Shown: piece after piece, positions 1 through 8,132 of the stretch
Numbering within the stretch: the stretch's first letter is position 1
Layout of the letters: every line of letters starts with the position of its first letter
Origin: Bacteroidota bacterium
GTDB taxonomy: Bacteria > Bacteroidota > Bacteroidia > Flavobacteriales > Weeksellaceae
Direction: 5' to 3'
NCBI GenBank assembly: GCA_023458535.1
Contig: JAEWYW010000025.1
Coordinates: 1 to 31,783, forward strand
Length of the DNA: 31,783 nt
Translations under genes and position numbers: made by a program
Notes under the pieces: model-generated
What the model was told of the DNA's origin: nothing
Databases searched by the model: none
The model's input: only the letters and a program-made list of their open reading frames with translations

Positions 1-1764
1 TTTACCGTTCCAGCGAATGCTTATATTGGGCCTCTTAATACTAGAATGAGAGTTATTATGAGGGAAACAACTACTCCTACACCATGTGGAACTTTTACCT
101 ATGGAGAAGTTGAAGATTATCCTGTGAGAATTAAACCATGCGAGACAACTACGCCAACAAATGTTGTAGTTAACGCAATTACTGATGTTTCTGCCAGTGT
201 TTCTTGGACTCCTGGAACAAATAATCTTAGTTATGTTGTAGAATACAGAGTTGCTGGTAGTGGAGCTTTGTGGACACAATCCCCAATTGTAACAGCAATA
301 CCTTATCCATTAACTGGTCTTGCGCCAGCAACAACTTATGAAGTGAGAGTAGTTGCAGTTTGTGGAACGGATTATGGTTCCTATACTACACCAGTAGAAT
401 TTACTACACTGTGTGATCCTGCAGCCCCTTTTGTATCTGTTACTCAAATTACACCTTATACTGCAGTAGTCAATTGGACAGCTACAACGAATGCCTCTTA
501 TGTAGTAAGATATAGAAAAGTAGGTGATACTCAATGGTTGCCTAACAATCCACCTACTCAACCAGGTTATGATACTGTACCAGCAGGAACTACATCATAT
601 GCATTAAATAATCTTTTACCATATACTAAGTATGAAGTACAGGTAGCAAGTGTTTGTACAGGTAGCACAACAATTAATACATGGTCTACATCTTCTGTAT
701 TTACAACAGAGAGATTATGTGATATGCCGCCTCCTGGTCTAACAATCATCAACATTACCCCAACCACAGCTGAAGTAACTTGGGATCCTTACCCAGGTGC
801 TTCTTATAAGTTGAGATATAGAAAAGTGGGTATACCTGGTTGGACAGAAATTGTAACCAATACCAATACTTATATAATTACTGGTTTATTAGAACTTACG
901 AAATACGAAATGCAGGTTGCAAATATTTGTAGTGGAACGACTGGAACATACTCAGATCCTTATTATTTCACGACTCCAACAATAGTGTATTGTTCAATGT
1001 CATCAGGAAGTGCAGCCAATGAGCATATTTCAAAGGTAGTAGTTAAACCTACTGGTAAAGATGAGATGATTAGTACATCTGCAGCTTCAACCTACACAAA
1101 TTATACTAATGACACTACAAGATTTATTGAGTTAATTCAAGGTTCTTCGGGTAATGTAATATCAGTAGATAAATCTTGGTTAGGAGGTCAATCGGATGTT
1201 GGTATTGCAGCATGGATAGATTTCAACCGTGATGGTATTTTTGATCCAACAGAGAGAATTCTTGCTAATGGTCCTAATGCCACTTCTCCGGCAACAGCAA
1301 CATTCAACGTTCCAGCTGATGCATTCGTAAGTATGACCGATTACAAATATGTTGTGATGAGAGTCGCTTTACAGAAAGATGGTATTCCTGTGAATTGCAT
1401 TAGCTTCCAGAATGGTGAAGTTGAAGATTACACTGTAAGGATTTCTAAGCCAGGAGTTCCTGGAGCACCAAATCAGATAGGAATTTCAATTTATCCTAAC
1501 CCTGTGCGTAATGTACTTTACTTTAAAGTAGAGGGACAATTCAAAACAGGAACATATAAATTGTATAATTCTACTGGTCAGGTTGTTCATACGGACAGAA
1601 TCCTAAATCAACAAGTTGGTTTAACTGGTGATAGAATATTAATTGACAACAGAGTAGTTAATAAGTTAGTAAGCGGAGTGTATATCGTTGACATCGAAAT
1701 GACATCAACAGTGGATGGTAAAGAACAGACCTTCAATGCACAGAAGAAGTTTATTAAAGAATAA
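1..1764 (+). CDS. T9SS-exported GEVED/fibronectin type III surface protein (3' part)
   Basis: The reading frame is open to base 1, so the start lies upstream; 587 codons are visible. It begins in the end of a GEVED-type domain (GEVEDYPVRI at 103-132). Three fibronectin type III repeats follow, at about 140-405, 412-715 and 718-985, each starting with Cys and carrying a Y-E-V/M-x-V strand. A second GEVED domain (988-1443) contains AAWIDFNRDGIFDPTER and GEVEDYTVRI. The last 95 or so residues (from ISIYPNPVRN, about 1483) form a Bacteroidota T9SS type A C-terminal sorting domain, with SGVYIVDIE near the end. By family, the product should cross the outer membrane through T9SS and be anchored or released at the cell surface, probably as an adhesin or as the non-catalytic part of an exoenzyme; the N-terminal domain that would decide this is outside the window. 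Two terminators follow it. Confidence 0.9.
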   Translation, partial: FTVPANAYIGPLNTRMRVIMRETTTPTPCGTFTYGEVEDYPVRIKPCETTTPTNVVVNAITDVSASVSWTPGTNNLSYVVEYRVAGSGALWTQSPIVTAIPYPLTGLAPATTYEVRVVAVCGTDYGSYTTPVEFTTLCDPAAPFVSVTQITPYTAVVNWTATTNASYVVRYRKVGDTQWLPNNPPTQPGYDTVPAGTTSYALNNLLPYTKYEVQVASVCTGSTTINTWSTSSVFTTERLCDMPPPGLTIINITPTTAEVTWDPYPGASYKLRYRKVGIPGWTEIVTNTNTYIITGLLELTKYEMQVANICSGTTGTYSDPYYFTTPTIVYCSMSSGSAANEHISKVVVKPTGKDEMISTSAASTYTNYTNDTTRFIELIQGSSGNVISVDKSWLGGQSDVGIAAWIDFNRDGIFDPTERILANGPNATSPATATFNVPADAFVSMTDYKYVVMRVALQKDGIPVNCISFQNGEVEDYTVRISKPGVPGAPNQIGISIYPNPVRNVLYFKVEGQFKTGTYKLYNSTGQVVHTDRILNQQVGLTGDRILIDNRVVNKLVSGVYIVDIEMTSTVDGKEQTFNAQKKFIKE

Positions 1765-1782
1765 TTAATCTTTGTAATATTA

Positions 1783-1814
1783 AAAGACTCTCAATTTGAG
1801 GGTCTTTTTTTTTG
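1783..1814 (+). terminator. Intrinsic terminator of the surface protein gene
   Basis: The arms AGACTCTCAA and TTGAGGGTCT pair with one G-T wobble around a short loop and run into about ten T's. It begins about 20 bp after the stop codon. Confidence 0.85.
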
Positions 1815-1886
1815 TAAATAAGACGTGGTATTACTGACTTACTTAATAATTATCGGTTGAAGAATTAAGATGATTGATTTCTGGAT

Positions 1887-1929
1887 AAAAAAAGGTTTCG
1901 GGCAGCTTTGCTGCCCGAAACCTTTTTTT
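1887..1929. terminator. Bidirectional terminator between convergent genes
   Basis: A perfect 13-bp stem (GGTTTCGGGCAGC, 1894-1906, with its complement at 1910-1922) has a TTT loop and is flanked by A7 and T7. It is a U-tailed terminator on both strands and sits between the surface protein gene (+) and coaE (-). It is much richer in GC than its surroundings. Confidence 0.88.
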
Positions 1930-1949
1930 ATAATGATCTATTGAAGAAT

Positions 1950-2567
1950 CTAAGAAATGCTTAACACTACATCATGTGTTTGCTTTTCCAGATCTTGCAA
2001 ATCTGTATTGTTATAAATAATGTAATCGGCACATTTTATCTTTTCCTTTTCTGGCATTTGTTTTTCCATAATGGCCTTTACTTCACGGTAGGTTTTGCCA
2101 TCCCTGTCCATTACTCTCTTTATTCTGATGTTATCATCTGCAGTAACTAACAGAGATTTATAACATTGCAAATTCAGCTGAAGTTCAAAAAGAAGCGCTG
2201 TTTCTTTAAAAATTAAATAGTTATTCTGTTTTAATACCCAATTTTTAAAATCTAAACCAACAGCAGGGTGGATAATCCCGTTAAGTTCAGAGAGTAATTC
2301 CTCATTATTAAAAACTAGATTACCTACATATTTCCTATCATACAATCCACTTTCATCATATGATTCAGCTCCTAGTAGATCAATGATTTTCTGCTTTAAT
2401 TCTGGTGAGTCATTAACAATAGTTTTTGCTCTGTCGTCAGAGTAATAAACAGGGAAACCCATATCCTCTATAAAATGAGCCACAGTAGTTTTTCCAGAAC
2501 CAATTCCGCCTGTTAAACCAATAATTTTCGCTTCGGATCCGCCCGTTGGGGGCTCTGTATCTAACAT
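1950..2567 (-). CDS. coaE: Dephospho-CoA kinase
   Basis: Phosphorylates the 3'-hydroxyl of dephospho-CoA, the last step of coenzyme A synthesis, in the cytoplasm. The P-loop GGIGSGKTT is at residues 20-28 and is followed by the family signature FPVYYSDDRAK; the length (205 aa) is normal. The N-terminus is odd: family members usually begin a residue or two before the IIGLTGG strand, but here 14 residues (MLDTEPPTGGSEAK) precede it. They are encoded by a GC-rich block at 2529-2557 (about 21 of 29 bases G or C), and no ATG lies closer to the conserved core, so I keep the ATG at 2567. It is the last gene of a ruvB / MBL hydrolase / coaE run, 22 bp after the hydrolase. Function is well supported; only the leader is uncertain. 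Confidence 0.93.
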   Translation of the reverse strand: MLDTEPPTGGSEAKIIGLTGGIGSGKTTVAHFIEDMGFPVYYSDDRAKTIVNDSPELKQKIIDLLGAESYDESGLYDRKYVGNLVFNNEELLSELNGIIHPAVGLDFKNWVLKQNNYLIFKETALLFELQLNLQCYKSLLVTADDNIRIKRVMDRDGKTYREVKAIMEKQMPEKEKIKCADYIIYNNTDLQDLEKQTHDVVLSIS

Positions 2568-2589
2568 ATTTTTTATTTAATTCTTTTTA

Positions 2590-3456
2590 TTAGTAACCGA
2601 AAACATCATTGAAACTAAAAGTTTCATCCAGTCTTACTCCTTTCTCCGTCATTTTTAAACTCGCCAATTCGTTGTGGGCATCGTGTTCAAAAAACAATAA
2701 ATATTCATTATCAACACATTGTTTTAAAAACTTTTCTTTTTCCTCTAAAGTAAGCAACGGTCTTGTATCATAACCCATAACATACACCAATGGAATATGT
2801 CCTGTTGTAGGAAGCAAATCTGCAGCAAAAACAATCGTTTTTTCTTGATATTGAATGACTGGCAGCATTTGTTTTTCGGTATGTCCATCCACGAAGATGA
2901 CATCCATTTTTAAATCGGGTGCGAAACCGTAATTTCCTGTTGTGGGAAGAGGCAGGAAATTGAGTTGACCGCTTTCCTGCATCGGCAAAATGTTTTCTGG
3001 CAAAAAACTTGCTTTTTCTCTAGGGTTGGGTTCTGTTGCCCATTTCCAATGATTTTCATTGCTCCAGTAATTTGCATTTTTAAATGCTGGTCTGTAACCC
3101 GTTCTATCGTCATTCCATTCGATAGCACCACCACAATGGTCAAAATGAAGATGTGTGAGAAACACATCTGTTATGTCTTCTTTTACAAATCCGTATTTTT
3201 TTAAATTCTTATCCAAGTTATCATCTCCCCAAAGTGAATAATGACCGAAAAATTTATCATCCTGCTTATTTCCTAGTCCACAATCAACCAATACCAGTTT
3301 TTTACCATCTTCAATAAGAAGAGATCTCGTGCCTAATTCAATTAAATTTCTTTCATCTGCAGGGTTCGTTTTTTCCCAAATACTTTTAGGAACAATTCCG
3401 AACATTGCTCCTCCATCTAATTTAAATTTTCCGCATTGTATTGGATATAACTTCAT
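2590..3456 (-). CDS. MBL-fold metallo-hydrolase
   Basis: A 288-aa metallo-beta-lactamase-fold hydrolase. The metal motif HxHxDH is seen as THLHFDHCGG (His102, His104, Asp106, His107). A further metal His is in DGHTEKQ (about 192), an acidic ligand in FAADLLPTTGH (about 213), and a last His in FFEHDAHNE (about 258). No signal peptide is evident, so it is probably cytoplasmic. This arrangement resembles lactonase-like or general MBL hydrolases of Bacteroidota, but the substrate cannot be read from the sequence. It lies between ruvB and coaE on the same strand, 127 bp after ruvB and 22 bp before coaE, so it is probably co-transcribed with coaE. Confidence 0.88.
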   Translation of the reverse strand: MKLYPIQCGKFKLDGGAMFGIVPKSIWEKTNPADERNLIELGTRSLLIEDGKKLVLVDCGLGNKQDDKFFGHYSLWGDDNLDKNLKKYGFVKEDITDVFLTHLHFDHCGGAIEWNDDRTGYRPAFKNANYWSNENHWKWATEPNPREKASFLPENILPMQESGQLNFLPLPTTGNYGFAPDLKMDVIFVDGHTEKQMLPVIQYQEKTIVFAADLLPTTGHIPLVYVMGYDTRPLLTLEEKEKFLKQCVDNEYLLFFEHDAHNELASLKMTEKGVRLDETFSFNDVFGY

Positions 3457-3519
3457 ATACTTTGTTTTTTACTAATATAAAAAATTTTATTGATTTGGAC
3501 ATTTCATTTTTTTAATGCG

Positions 3520-3560
3520 ATGCTCCAGATAGATTCTATTCATTTAATCTGCAAGAGCAT
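3520..3560. other. Imperfect inverted repeat between ruvB and the MBL hydrolase gene
   Basis: ATGCTC-CAGAT (3520-3530) pairs with ATCTG-CAA-GAGCAT (3547-3560), leaving a 3-base bulge and a 16-base loop. No U-run follows it on the minus strand, so it is not a standard terminator. It could be an RNA processing or stabilising hairpin after ruvB. Confidence 0.3.
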
Positions 3561-3583
3561 TTTATTGTATCGATTAAATAAGT

Positions 3584-4606
3584 TTAAAATAATTCGCCGG
3601 GGTTTTTAGGCTGAGAAATATTCAGATGTTTATAGGCTTTTTCCGTAACCTCTCTTCCCCGTGGAGTTCGAATGATAAAGCCTTCTTGTATTAGAAAAGG
3701 TTCATAAACTTCCTCTAAGGTTTCAGGATTTTCTCCTATGGAAGTTGCAAGGGCGGAGATACCTACTGGTTTGCCTCTGAAATTCTCAATCATCACACGC
3801 ATTATTTTATTATCCATATCATCTAAACCATATTCATCAACATTCAAAGAGTTTAAAGCAAATTTTGTAATTTCAATTTCAATCTCTCCATTACCTTTAA
3901 TTTCTGCAAAATCGCGGACTCTTCTTAGCAAAGCGTTGGCTATCCTTGGAGTTCCTCTACTTCTTCTGGCAATTTCTAAAGCTGCATCTTCATAAATAGG
4001 CACGCCCAAAACTCTTGCACTTCTTTCAATAATCATTCCCAGAAGTTCTACGGTATAATATTCCAATCGACTTTGTATACCAAACCTTGCCAACATTGGT
4101 TTTGTCAGCATTCCACTGCGTGTTGTAGCTCCCACTAATGTAAAGGGATTAAGACCTATCTGTACACTTCTAGCATTAGGGCCAGTCTCTAGCATGATGT
4201 CTATTTTATAGTCTTCCATCGCAGAGTATAGATATTCCTCAACAATAGGTGAAAGTCTGTGAATTTCATCAATAAACAATACATCATTTTCCTCCAAATT
4301 GGTCAACAAACCAGCCAAACTTCCAGGTTTATCCAGAACTGGACCCGATGTAATTTTGCAGTTTACACCCAATTCATTTGCTATAATATGAGCTAAAGTG
4401 GTTTTACCCAAGCCTGGAGGCCCATGCAGAAGGACATGATCCAAAGCGCCACCTCTATTTTTAGCGGCTGCGACGAAAACTTCGAGATTGTCTAAAGTTT
4501 TTCTTTGACCAGCAAAATCTTGAAAACTTTGCGGACGAATTTTTTCCTCCTGAATTAAATCATCATGGGAGTAGTTTTCCTTATCGGGATGTAAAAAATC
4601 TGGCAT
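3584..4606 (-). CDS. ruvB: Holliday junction branch migration ATPase RuvB
   Basis: The hexameric AAA+ motor of the RuvAB complex, which drives branch migration of Holliday junctions in recombinational repair. Length (340 aa) is typical. Visible motifs are Walker A GPPGLGKTT (62-70), Walker B LFIDEIHR (110-117), the sensor region GATTRSGMLTKPMLARFG (about 159-176) with the arginine finger, and the C-terminal winged-helix region ending in FIIRTPRGREVTEKAYKHL. The start at 4606 gives the usual RuvB N-terminal extension. The gene diverges from hutI across a 74-bp spacer and heads the ruvB / MBL / coaE run. A TACCTTTG element lies just upstream on its strand. Confidence 0.97.
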   Translation of the reverse strand: MPDFLHPDKENYSHDDLIQEEKIRPQSFQDFAGQRKTLDNLEVFVAAAKNRGGALDHVLLHGPPGLGKTTLAHIIANELGVNCKITSGPVLDKPGSLAGLLTNLEENDVLFIDEIHRLSPIVEEYLYSAMEDYKIDIMLETGPNARSVQIGLNPFTLVGATTRSGMLTKPMLARFGIQSRLEYYTVELLGMIIERSARVLGVPIYEDAALEIARRSRGTPRIANALLRRVRDFAEIKGNGEIEIEITKFALNSLNVDEYGLDDMDNKIMRVMIENFRGKPVGISALATSIGENPETLEEVYEPFLIQEGFIIRTPRGREVTEKAYKHLNISQPKNPGELF

Positions 4607-4626
4607 TAATTCAGTTTCATTTACAT

Positions 4627-4634
4627 CAAAGGTA
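4627..4634 (-). promoter_or_regulatory. Candidate -7 element of the ruvB promoter
   Basis: Minus-strand TACCTTTG fits the Bacteroidota -7 consensus TAnnTTTG and lies 20 bp before the ruvB ATG. The expected -33 TTTG is weak here. Confidence 0.5.
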
Positions 4635-4680
4635 GGGAAATTTCATTCTAATATAAAATTGTATTTGTAAATTAGCCTAC

Positions 4681-5904
4681 ATGAAATTAATAGGTCCTTT
4701 TACACAAATTGTCACTCTTGCCAATCTTCCATTAAGGGGAAAATTGCAGGATGAGCAATTGGAAATTATAGAAAACGGCGGTATTGTAGTCGAAAATGAA
4801 AAAATACACGCTGTTGGAAATTTCGAAGAATTAAAAAATGAATTTTCAGATATTGAACTTGAAAATATAGAAGGTGAGCAGGTAGTTTTACCCGCTTTTG
4901 TAGATTCGCACACACATATCTGTTTTGGAGGAAACAGAGCCAATGATTTTGCCATGCGAAATGCAGGAAAAACATATTTGGAAATTGCTGAAAATGGAGG
5001 CGGAATATGGAGTACGGTTCAACATACCAGAAAAGAATCTGAAGAAGAACTTTTAAAAAAGCTTCTACAGCGAATAAATATCCTTGAAAAACAAGGGATT
5101 ACAACTATTGAAGTAAAAAGTGGTTATGGTTTAGACGCGGAAAATGAAATTAAAATGCTTCGCATCATCCAAAAAGCACAAGAACAATCGAATGTTACTT
5201 TAGTTCCTACATGTCTTGCAGCACATACTAAACCTAAAGATTTCGGTGGAAGCAATCAGCAGTATTTGAATTATATTCTCGAAGAAATTTTACCACAGGT
5301 GAAAGAGGAAAATCTGGCAAAAAGAGTAGATATCTTTATTGAGAAATCTGCTTTTCAACCAGAAGAAAGCAAAACATTTTTATTGAGAGCAAAAGAAATG
5401 GGCTTTGAAATCACCGTTCATGCAGATCAATTTACACCTGGTAGCTCTAGAATTGCAGTGGAAGTGGGTGCAAAATCTGCAGATCATTTGGAAGCAACCG
5501 CAGATGAAGATATTCAGTTTTTAGCTCAATCAAATACTGTTGCAACTGCATTACCAGGAGCGAGTATTGGTTTGGGAGATCAGTTTTCTCCTGCCAGAAA
5601 ATTATTGGATGCGGGAGCTATTTTTGCCATTGCCACCGACTGGAATCCAGGATCTGCACCAATGGGAAATCTGGTTACTCAGGCAAGCATTTTAGCTACT
5701 TTTCAGAAATTATCAACAGCAGAAGTTTTAGCTGCCATTACTTTCAGGGCTGCTTATGCTTTAGGATTGGAGGATAGAGGGAAATTGGAAAAAGGTATGA
5801 AAGCAGATTTCGTGACCTTCCCAACCGATAACTTCAACAATGTTTTGTATCATCAAGGAAGTTTACACGCAATACATACCTATATTAATGGTAATAGATT
5901 GTAG
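4681..5904 (+). CDS. hutI: Imidazolonepropionase
   Basis: Hydrolyses 4-imidazolone-5-propanoate to N-formimino-L-glutamate, the third step of histidine degradation. It is a 407-aa amidohydrolase-superfamily protein of normal length. The metal motif HxH is in DSHTHICFGG (His77, His79). Further family motifs are AAHTKPKDFGG, the metal/active-site His in ITVHADQFTPGSS, and the C-terminal metal Asp in ATDWNPGSAPMGN. It stands alone between divergent ruvB and the convergent cys operon; the later pathway gene hutG is about 12 kb away, and hutU and hutH are not in the window. A hairpin terminator follows. Confidence 0.96.
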   Translation: MKLIGPFTQIVTLANLPLRGKLQDEQLEIIENGGIVVENEKIHAVGNFEELKNEFSDIELENIEGEQVVLPAFVDSHTHICFGGNRANDFAMRNAGKTYLEIAENGGGIWSTVQHTRKESEEELLKKLLQRINILEKQGITTIEVKSGYGLDAENEIKMLRIIQKAQEQSNVTLVPTCLAAHTKPKDFGGSNQQYLNYILEEILPQVKEENLAKRVDIFIEKSAFQPEESKTFLLRAKEMGFEITVHADQFTPGSSRIAVEVGAKSADHLEATADEDIQFLAQSNTVATALPGASIGLGDQFSPARKLLDAGAIFAIATDWNPGSAPMGNLVTQASILATFQKLSTAEVLAAITFRAAYALGLEDRGKLEKGMKADFVTFPTDNFNNVLYHQGSLHAIHTYINGNRL

Positions 5905-5932
5905 AAATTTGTAAGCGTAATCGAAATTTTTT

Positions 5933-5966
5933 AAAAGCGTGTTGGAATTTTCAACACGCCTTTTTT
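5933..5966. terminator. Terminator shared by hutI and the cys operon
   Basis: Stem GCGTGTTG / CAACACGC (5937-5944 and 5952-5959), flanked by A4 and T6. The stop codon of the minus-strand siroheme-synthase/TSUP gene lies in the T-run, so this structure is placed to end both convergent transcripts. Confidence 0.85.
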
Positions 5967-7413
5967 ATAGCATCTTAATAATAATCCTCACACTTGTAAT
6001 AATTACCAGCAAGCCTACTAAAATGAAAGATAATTTTTTAGGAATAATGCCTACAAATTTTGCAGCAATAGGCGCTGCAATTACACCGCCGATAATTAAT
6101 CCCAAAACAATATACCAGTAACTGACACCGAGATTGGTAAAGAAAGTAAGTGTCGCAGCAAAAGTGACGAAAAATTCGGCTAGAGAAACTGTTCCTACAA
6201 CATATTTACTTTCTCTCCCTTTGGTTAAAAGCGTTGAAGTTACTATAGGTCCCCATCCGCCGCCACCAAAAGCGTCTAAAAATCCACCCGAAAAACCTAA
6301 AACACTTATTTGCTTGATTGGTTTTTTGATGACTTTATTTTTAAAGGCTAAAGAAATAAGCCTTATAGCAATAATAATAAGATACAGTGCTACAAAAGGA
6401 TAAGCGATATACTCATATTTGTCGCCAATATAAATAACGAATAGTGAACCCAAAACAGCCCCTATTACTCCAGGAATTGCGAGCCAATACAGCATTTTCT
6501 TGTTGACGTTTCCAAATTTGTAATGGGTAAATCCTGAAATGGCGCTAGAAAACATCTCCGCAGTATGGATACTTCCGGAAATGGCAGGGAGCTTAATTCC
6601 CATCGCCATCATTGCGGATGCCGACGTCATTCCATAGCCCAAACCTAAAGCGCCATCAACCATTTGTGCAAAAAAACCTACCGCTACCATATAGTAAAAT
6701 TCTTTTGGAATAAGGGATACGAATTCTCTCGCATTATCTACTGGGAGCAAAGTTGAAAAACCATAGCCAATAAAAAACATAAAGAACAGAATGCTAATAT
6801 TTCTCGCAAATTTTTTGGTATCCCATTTTTTCTTCTTTTTATTTTCCGATAAAGAAGCAGTAATTTTATTCAAATCATGGAGTTTTTCTCTTAAAATCCC
6901 TTTGTGCTGACTGCGAAATTTATTGAGATTTTCCAAGCTTTCATCAATGTTATCAGGAATAGATTCTTCCAGATGTTCCCGAAGTCGGCGCGCCACCACA
7001 GGAGATTTCCCGTTGGTAGAGATGGCAATTTTTAAATTTCCTTTCTGAACGATTGATCCCAAGTAAAAATCACATAGCTCTGGCTGGTCTGCAGCATTTA
7101 CCAATAAACCTTTTTCATTGGCTTGAAATTTTATTGTTTTGTTAAGTTCTGTATTATCTGTTGCAATAATTACAAAATCATTATTGTCTAAATCTGAAAT
7201 TTCGAAAGATTTTTCTTTTTTGATAATTTGAGGATGTTCTTCAATAAGCGTATTCAGATCTTCATTAAAAGTTTCGGCCACGATGCTAATATGAATATTT
7301 TGATTTTGCTTCAGTAGCGTTTCAATCTTCTCTAAACCAACATTCCCACCTCCTACTATGAGAAAGCGGAATTTGTCAGTTTTCAAAAATATAGGGAATA
7401 GGGTATTTTTCAT
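5965..7413 (-). CDS. Fusion of precorrin-2 dehydrogenase/ferrochelatase-like domain and TauE/SafE (TSUP) transporter
   Basis: A 482-aa two-part protein. Residues 1-190 resemble the CysG N-terminal/Met8 family, which oxidises precorrin-2 and inserts iron to make siroheme: NAD-binding FLIVGGGNVGLEKIETLL (17-34) and the dimerisation/catalytic segment ISTNGKSPVVARRLREHLE (131-149). A basic linker (NKKKKKWD, 191-198) leads into residues 204-482, a TSUP membrane protein with about eight hydrophobic segments. The two family half-repeats are visible as AQMVDGALGLGYG (249-261) and GFSGGFLDAFGGGGWGPI (373-390). TSUP proteins move sulfite, sulfonates, thiosulfate or related anions; direction and substrate here are inferred only from context. 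It is the last gene of the cys operon, 1 bp after the DUF2490 gene. With cobA upstream, the operon can make the siroheme needed by CysI. The reading frame is continuous through the junction, so this is a true fusion and not two overlapping genes. Confidence 0.88.
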   Translation of the reverse strand: MKNTLFPIFLKTDKFRFLIVGGGNVGLEKIETLLKQNQNIHISIVAETFNEDLNTLIEEHPQIIKKEKSFEISDLDNNDFVIIATDNTELNKTIKFQANEKGLLVNAADQPELCDFYLGSIVQKGNLKIAISTNGKSPVVARRLREHLEESIPDNIDESLENLNKFRSQHKGILREKLHDLNKITASLSENKKKKKWDTKKFARNISILFFMFFIGYGFSTLLPVDNAREFVSLIPKEFYYMVAVGFFAQMVDGALGLGYGMTSASAMMAMGIKLPAISGSIHTAEMFSSAISGFTHYKFGNVNKKMLYWLAIPGVIGAVLGSLFVIYIGDKYEYIAYPFVALYLIIIAIRLISLAFKNKVIKKPIKQISVLGFSGGFLDAFGGGGWGPIVTSTLLTKGRESKYVVGTVSLAEFFVTFAATLTFFTNLGVSYWYIVLGLIIGGVIAAPIAAKFVGIIPKKLSFILVGLLVIITSVRIIIKML

Positions 7414-7414
7414 T

Positions 7415-8125
7415 TTATAAATTGTGAAACAATGAAAGTCGCACGATATTTCGACTGTAAAATTCGTCTCCTGATGATTTTTGTTGATACCAATTCATAT
7501 AGCCAGCTTCCACACCAATATTATTATTGATTTTATAATGCAATGCGGCATAAATTCTGTTTTGGTCAAAAGTGTTTTTTATTATTTTAGATCCGATATT
7601 GACCATCAATTCATCCTTCAACTTAAAAGTTAGTTCGGAATTGTTTTTCAAGGATTTGATAATAGGTACATCAATGCCTATTTGATACCTAAATCTCAAA
7701 TTACTGTACTGGTAACCACCCGTTAATTCTTCTTTATTGCTTTGATGAAAAAACCTTGCTTCCAATTTGTAGCGATGACTAATGCTTAACCTTTTATATG
7801 TTTGATTGTTCTCTAGACCGATATCTGGTCGAAGCTCGGGAATAACTAAATCGCTGGTTGATGAAGGATCATTGGGACTTTGGTAAAAATTAGTAAAACC
7901 CATTAAAATATTCCAGTTTGCGGTGATTTTATAGCGTAAATTATTTCTGAATACTAACTGGTGCTGAGCAAATGGTTGTATAAAGTGCCGTTCCTGTACT
8001 TCGCTTAGCCAAAACCATTTTTTACTGAGTTTTATCTGTGCGTAATAACCGTACCAAATTAAATTCTGATGAATTACTTTTTTCTGACTCATAAAAAAGA
8101 TCGGAACCAATGAGAATAACATCAT
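7415..8125 (-). CDS. DUF2490-like outer-membrane beta-barrel protein
   Basis: About 236 residues from the chosen start. The frame is open to an ATG at 8221, but that would overlap cysI by 89 bp with unconvincing residues; the tandem ATGs at 8125 and 8122 lie 7 bp after the cysI stop and lead straight into a hydrophobic stretch (MMLFSLVPIFFMSQ), a plausible short signal peptide. The rest alternates polar and hydrophobic residues in beta-strand fashion, is rich in Tyr, Asn and Arg, and ends in a strand (RNIVRLSLFHNL), as in outer-membrane barrels. The pattern matches the DUF2490 family, whose function is not established. It sits in the cys operon between cysI and the TSUP fusion, 1 bp before the latter, which suggests a role in passage of sulfur compounds or metal through the outer membrane; that is inference. 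Confidence 0.72.
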   Translation of the reverse strand: MMLFSLVPIFFMSQKKVIHQNLIWYGYYAQIKLSKKWFWLSEVQERHFIQPFAQHQLVFRNNLRYKITANWNILMGFTNFYQSPNDPSSTSDLVIPELRPDIGLENNQTYKRLSISHRYKLEARFFHQSNKEELTGGYQYSNLRFRYQIGIDVPIIKSLKNNSELTFKLKDELMVNIGSKIIKNTFDQNRIYAALHYKINNNIGVEAGYMNWYQQKSSGDEFYSRNIVRLSLFHNL

Positions 8126-8132
8126 TGGGAAT

